Assembly (NCBI RefSeq): GCF_029490015.1
Contig: NZ_CP120468.1
Location: forward strand, 1,984,001 to 2,048,000
DNA: 64,000 bases
DNA from: Halobaculum limi
Lineage (GTDB): Archaea > Halobacteriota > Halobacteria > Halobacteriales > Haloferacaceae
Direction: 5' to 3'
The notes beneath the pieces are model-generated. The model did not search any database and was not told the origin of the DNA. It saw nothing but the letters and a program-made list of their open reading frames with translations. Shown in pieces: positions 63,814 through 64,000 of the stretch. Position 1 is the stretch's first letter; the number at the start of each line of letters is the position of its first letter. A program made the position numbers and the translations under genes.

Positions 63814-64000
63814 ATGGAATACGTTTACGCAGCACTCATCCTGAACGAGACGGGCGAGGAGATCAACGAGGACAACATCACGTCGGTGCTCGAAGCCGCC
63901 GGCGTCGACGTCGAGGAATCCCGCGTGAAGGCCCTGGTGGCCGCGCTGGAGGACGTCGACATCGAGGAGGCCATCGACACGGCCGCCGCAGCGCCCGCCG
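63814..64000 (+). CDS. rpl12: Ribosomal protein L12 (P1), N-terminal part
   Basis: The first 62 residues of the archaeal P1-type stalk protein, beginning [20 protein letters not shown]. The helical dimerisation and P0-binding domain is complete; the hinge and acidic C terminus lie beyond the window edge. It is the last gene of the L1-L10-L12 operon. The truncation is due only to the window. Confidence 0.95.
   Translation, partial: MEYVYAALILNETGEEINEDNITSVLEAAGVDVEESRVKALVAALEDVDIEEAIDTAAAAPA

Overview
The window is chromosomal DNA from an extremely halophilic archaeon (class Halobacteria). Evidence: very GC-rich sequence with strong third-position GC; acidic predicted proteins; archaeal information-processing genes (TFB, aIF2-beta, GINS, PriS, Lsm, L37e, RNase J, archaeal L11/L1/L10/L12); TATA-like boxes about 25 nt before apparently leaderless starts; and twin-arginine lipoproteins. 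Genus cannot be fixed from the sequence alone.

Layout. 1-10.1 kb: accessory metabolism and transport (GNAT tail, two MFS carriers, an ornithine cyclodeaminase homologue, an S33 hydrolase/M28-like protein pair, an MscS channel and an APC carrier). 10.1-20.2 kb: information processing and small zinc proteins (8-oxoguanine glycosylase, UPF0212, UPF0058, aIF2-beta, TFB, CspA, ThrRS), broken by a thiolase/HMG-CoA-synthase-like pair. 20.2-29.5 kb: M20 amidohydrolase, ZIP transporter, second MscS, Elp3, a DHH/RecJ-like protein without its catalytic motifs, YIP1 protein, thymidine kinase, tRNA-Leu(GAG). 29.6-41 kb: DUF420 protein, PurF, lsm-rpl37e operon divergent from an RNase J-idsA operon across a structured intergenic region, EamA exporter, GINS-PriS with peroxiredoxin, an eIF2B-like protein and a membrane protein carrying a perfect 39-bp tandem duplication.

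41.3-47.5 kb: an iron-type solute-binding lipoprotein and a two-gene formate-dehydrogenase-like complex. 47.6-60.3 kb: a carbohydrate locus, nearly all on the minus strand: TrmB-family regulator, solute-binding lipoprotein, two permeases, ATPase, a 64-residue single-span protein, two Gfo/Idh/MocA dehydrogenases, a sugar isomerase/epimerase and two tandem aldo/keto reductases, interrupted by a CNNM-type membrane protein. A 20-bp perfect palindrome precedes the binding-protein promoter and a TACT-N7-GAGTA site precedes one dehydrogenase. 60.4-64 kb: ribosomal L11, a PHP protein, then L1-L10-L12 with a hairpin leader; L12 is cut by the window edge.

The strongest candidates for something new are the carbohydrate locus with its one-TM accessory protein and two operator types, the HMG-CoA-synthase-like/DUF35 fusion lacking its catalytic residues, the DHH protein lacking its metal-binding motifs, and the structured RNA region between lsm and RNase J. 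I found no CRISPR array, insertion sequence, integrase or prophage.
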